64,000 nucleotides of DNA from Helicobacter macacae MIT 99-5501 (lineage in GTDB: Bacteria > Campylobacterota > Campylobacteria > Campylobacterales > Helicobacteraceae), in assembly GCF_000507845.1 (NCBI RefSeq), contig NZ_KI669454.1, positions 782,604 through 846,603 of the forward strand. The letters are read 5' to 3'. This document shows, piece by piece, positions 62,665 to 64,000 of the stretch; the stretch's first letter is position 1, and every line of letters starts with the position of its first letter. Under the pieces are notes generated by a model, which was not told the origin of the DNA, searched no databases, and was given only the letters and a program-made list of their open reading frames with translations. The position numbers and the translations under genes are program-made.

Positions 62665-64000
62665 ATGCTAAAAATTCACTGCAAAGGAATCACTCAAGGG
62701 GTTGGATTTCGCCCATTTGTCTGCACTTTGGGGAATGATTTGGGGCTACGCGGAAGTGTGGCAAATGTCGGTGGCGATGGGATAATCTATGTAGATTTGC
62801 CTTATACTTGGGAAAATCTAAGCGAAAATCTAGCAAATCAAAAAATAAGCGCGACAAAAACAAATGTGGCAAAAAAAAATGTAGCTAAAAGCTTTGCAGA
62901 AAAGAATTTTACAAAAAAGAAGTTTGTGGCAAAAAGGTTTGTGCGATTTTTTGTGCTAGATTTGGATTTCTCTCTTGTGCTTTTGTCTCCTTTGCACTCT
63001 TTAGGCTACTTGCGTGATAGAGATTGTGCAAATGGTGCTAGCAAAGATTGCATTAGCATAGATTTTAGCGCGTTTTTTAGCGCGTTTTTTGCCTCTTTGC
63101 CTACAAATGCCAAAATCCACTCCATAAGTATTTCTTATCTTTGTGAGGAGGACTATCATCAAGTGCGAAATGCGCACAAATCTAACCCAAACTCTAGCTC
63201 CAAACCCACTTCCAAATCTGCCCCAAAATCTATCCAAACTCGCAACAATGATTCCAAGCAAAATCCAAAATCTAGTTTTGAGATTTTGGATTCTATCCCT
63301 GCTTTTTTTTTGCTAGATTCTAGCATTCCGCAGGATTTAGCCACTTGCAGGGATTGCTTAAACGATATTTTTTGCCCTACTTCTAGGCACTATCTCTATC
63401 ATCTCATTTCTTGCACAAATTGTGGTGGGCGATACTCGCTTATCAAATCTCTGCCATATGATAGAGAAAACACAGCGATGAGCAAGTATGAAATGTGCCA
63501 AAAATGCAAGCAGGATTATGCAGATATGCAAAGCAGATTTTTCCACGCTCAACCTATCTCGTGCAATGATTGTGCCGTGCCTATAAGGCTTTATGAGGGT
63601 AGAGAGATTATCTCAAAAGATAGAGATACATTTGATATGCTAGTAGCACTTTTGGATTCTGGTAAGATAGTTTGCATAAAGGGTTTAGGTGGGTTTGCGC
63701 TTATCTGTGATGCGACAAATGCTAGTGCTATCGCTACCTTGCGTGAGAAGAAAAATCGTCCAACCAAGCCATTTGCCATAATGGCAAAAGACATAGCCAC
63801 CGCACAAAAAATCGCAAATCTAAACAAAGCAGAATCTAGTGCGTTGTGCGAGCCAAGCGCACCTATCGTGCTAGCTTGGCAAAACAAGCAAAATCCACTA
63901 GGCTTGGCTTTGGAGCAAATCGCACCAAATCTATCCACTATTGGAATCTTGCTTGCAAACACGGCGTTGCATCATATTTGCTTTAGCGTGTTTGGTAAGC
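62665..64000 (+). CDS. hypF: Carbamoyltransferase HypF, N-terminal part (runs off the window)
   Basis: ATG 62665 opens a frame with no stop to the window end (445 codons). HypF makes the carbamoyl group that becomes cyanide on the [NiFe]-hydrogenase iron. Seen: acylphosphatase domain start 'KIHCKGITQGVGFRPFVCTLG', two zinc-finger pairs ('CRDCLNDIFCPTSRHYLYHLISCTNC' and 'CQKCKQDYADMQSRFFHAQPISCNDC'), then the YrdC-like domain ('IVCIKGLGGFALICDA', 'REKKNRPTKPFAIMAKD'). The acylphosphatase region is about 205 residues, twice the usual, because of Lys- and Ser-rich inserts. The Kae1-like domain lies outside. Hydrogenase is a key energy source in Helicobacter. Confidence 0.92.
   Translation, partial: MLKIHCKGITQGVGFRPFVCTLGNDLGLRGSVANVGGDGIIYVDLPYTWENLSENLANQKISATKTNVAKKNVAKSFAEKNFTKKKFVAKRFVRFFVLDLDFSLVLLSPLHSLGYLRDRDCANGASKDCISIDFSAFFSAFFASLPTNAKIHSISISYLCEEDYHQVRNAHKSNPNSSSKPTSKSAPKSIQTRNNDSKQNPKSSFEILDSIPAFFLLDSSIPQDLATCRDCLNDIFCPTSRHYLYHLISCTNCGGRYSLIKSLPYDRENTAMSKYEMCQKCKQDYADMQSRFFHAQPISCNDCAVPIRLYEGREIISKDRDTFDMLVALLDSGKIVCIKGLGGFALICDATNASAIATLREKKNRPTKPFAIMAKDIATAQKIANLNKAESSALCEPSAPIVLAWQNKQNPLGLALEQIAPNLSTIGILLANTALHHICFSVFGK

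Overview
The window is a chromosomal segment from an Epsilonproteobacterium (Campylobacterota), almost certainly a Helicobacter and probably not H. pylori. The evidence is the gene content and neighbourhoods: def/clpP/tig together, a TrkA-type K+ channel beside rpmB, an HP0268-like gene beside miaB, Sel1-repeat cysteine-rich (Hcp-like) proteins, many outer-membrane barrels, dinucleotide and poly-T tracts at surface-protein genes, and TATAAT -10 boxes without obvious -35 boxes. The species cannot be named from this sequence alone.

Layout. 0-4.4 kb: end of a TPR protein, a 28-residue peptide ORF, a TraF/FadL-like outer-membrane protein, and long gene-free tracts packed with dispersed repeats. 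4.4-5.5 kb: aroB. 5.5-6.9 kb: more repeats and a T19 tract. 6.9-11.9 kb: a one-strand accessory cluster of three Sel1-repeat proteins, a pentapeptide-repeat membrane protein, an unknown protein and a membrane coiled-coil protein. 12.5-19.1 kb: housekeeping genes (DUF779, dxr, cdsA, nadE, lpxK, putP).

19.3-29.6 kb: a six-gene block, all on the minus strand. It holds a helicase-IV-like protein with zinc ribbons, an EcoRV-like restriction-modification pair, a PHP-domain/SMC-like ATPase, and a second restriction-modification pair whose methyltransferase is TaqI/Eco57I-like. It looks like a defence island. Its downstream end overlaps a 20-residue signal-peptide stub that looks like the remnant of an interrupted gene.

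29.7-46.7 kb: dfsB-like gene, ilvD, def, a degenerate GGDEF protein, clpP, tig, fliI, a periplasmic coiled-coil protein, an outer-membrane barrel, addA, a histidine kinase/response regulator pair and cysK. 47-54 kb: an autotransporter-like protein with an (AG)n tract at its start codon region, a K+ channel, rpmB and two outer-membrane proteins. 54-64 kb: fliR, miaB, HP0268-like gene, nusA, an outer-membrane protein whose frame is broken at a (CT)10 tract (apparently phase OFF), gltS, agmatine deiminase, and hypF running off the end.

The most interesting points are the EcoRV-like system with the neighbouring PHP-ATPase, two simple-sequence contingency loci of identical length (one apparently OFF, one followed by dispersed repeats translated in frame), and three interleaved families of dispersed repeats. 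No tRNA, rRNA, CRISPR array or insertion sequence was recognised.
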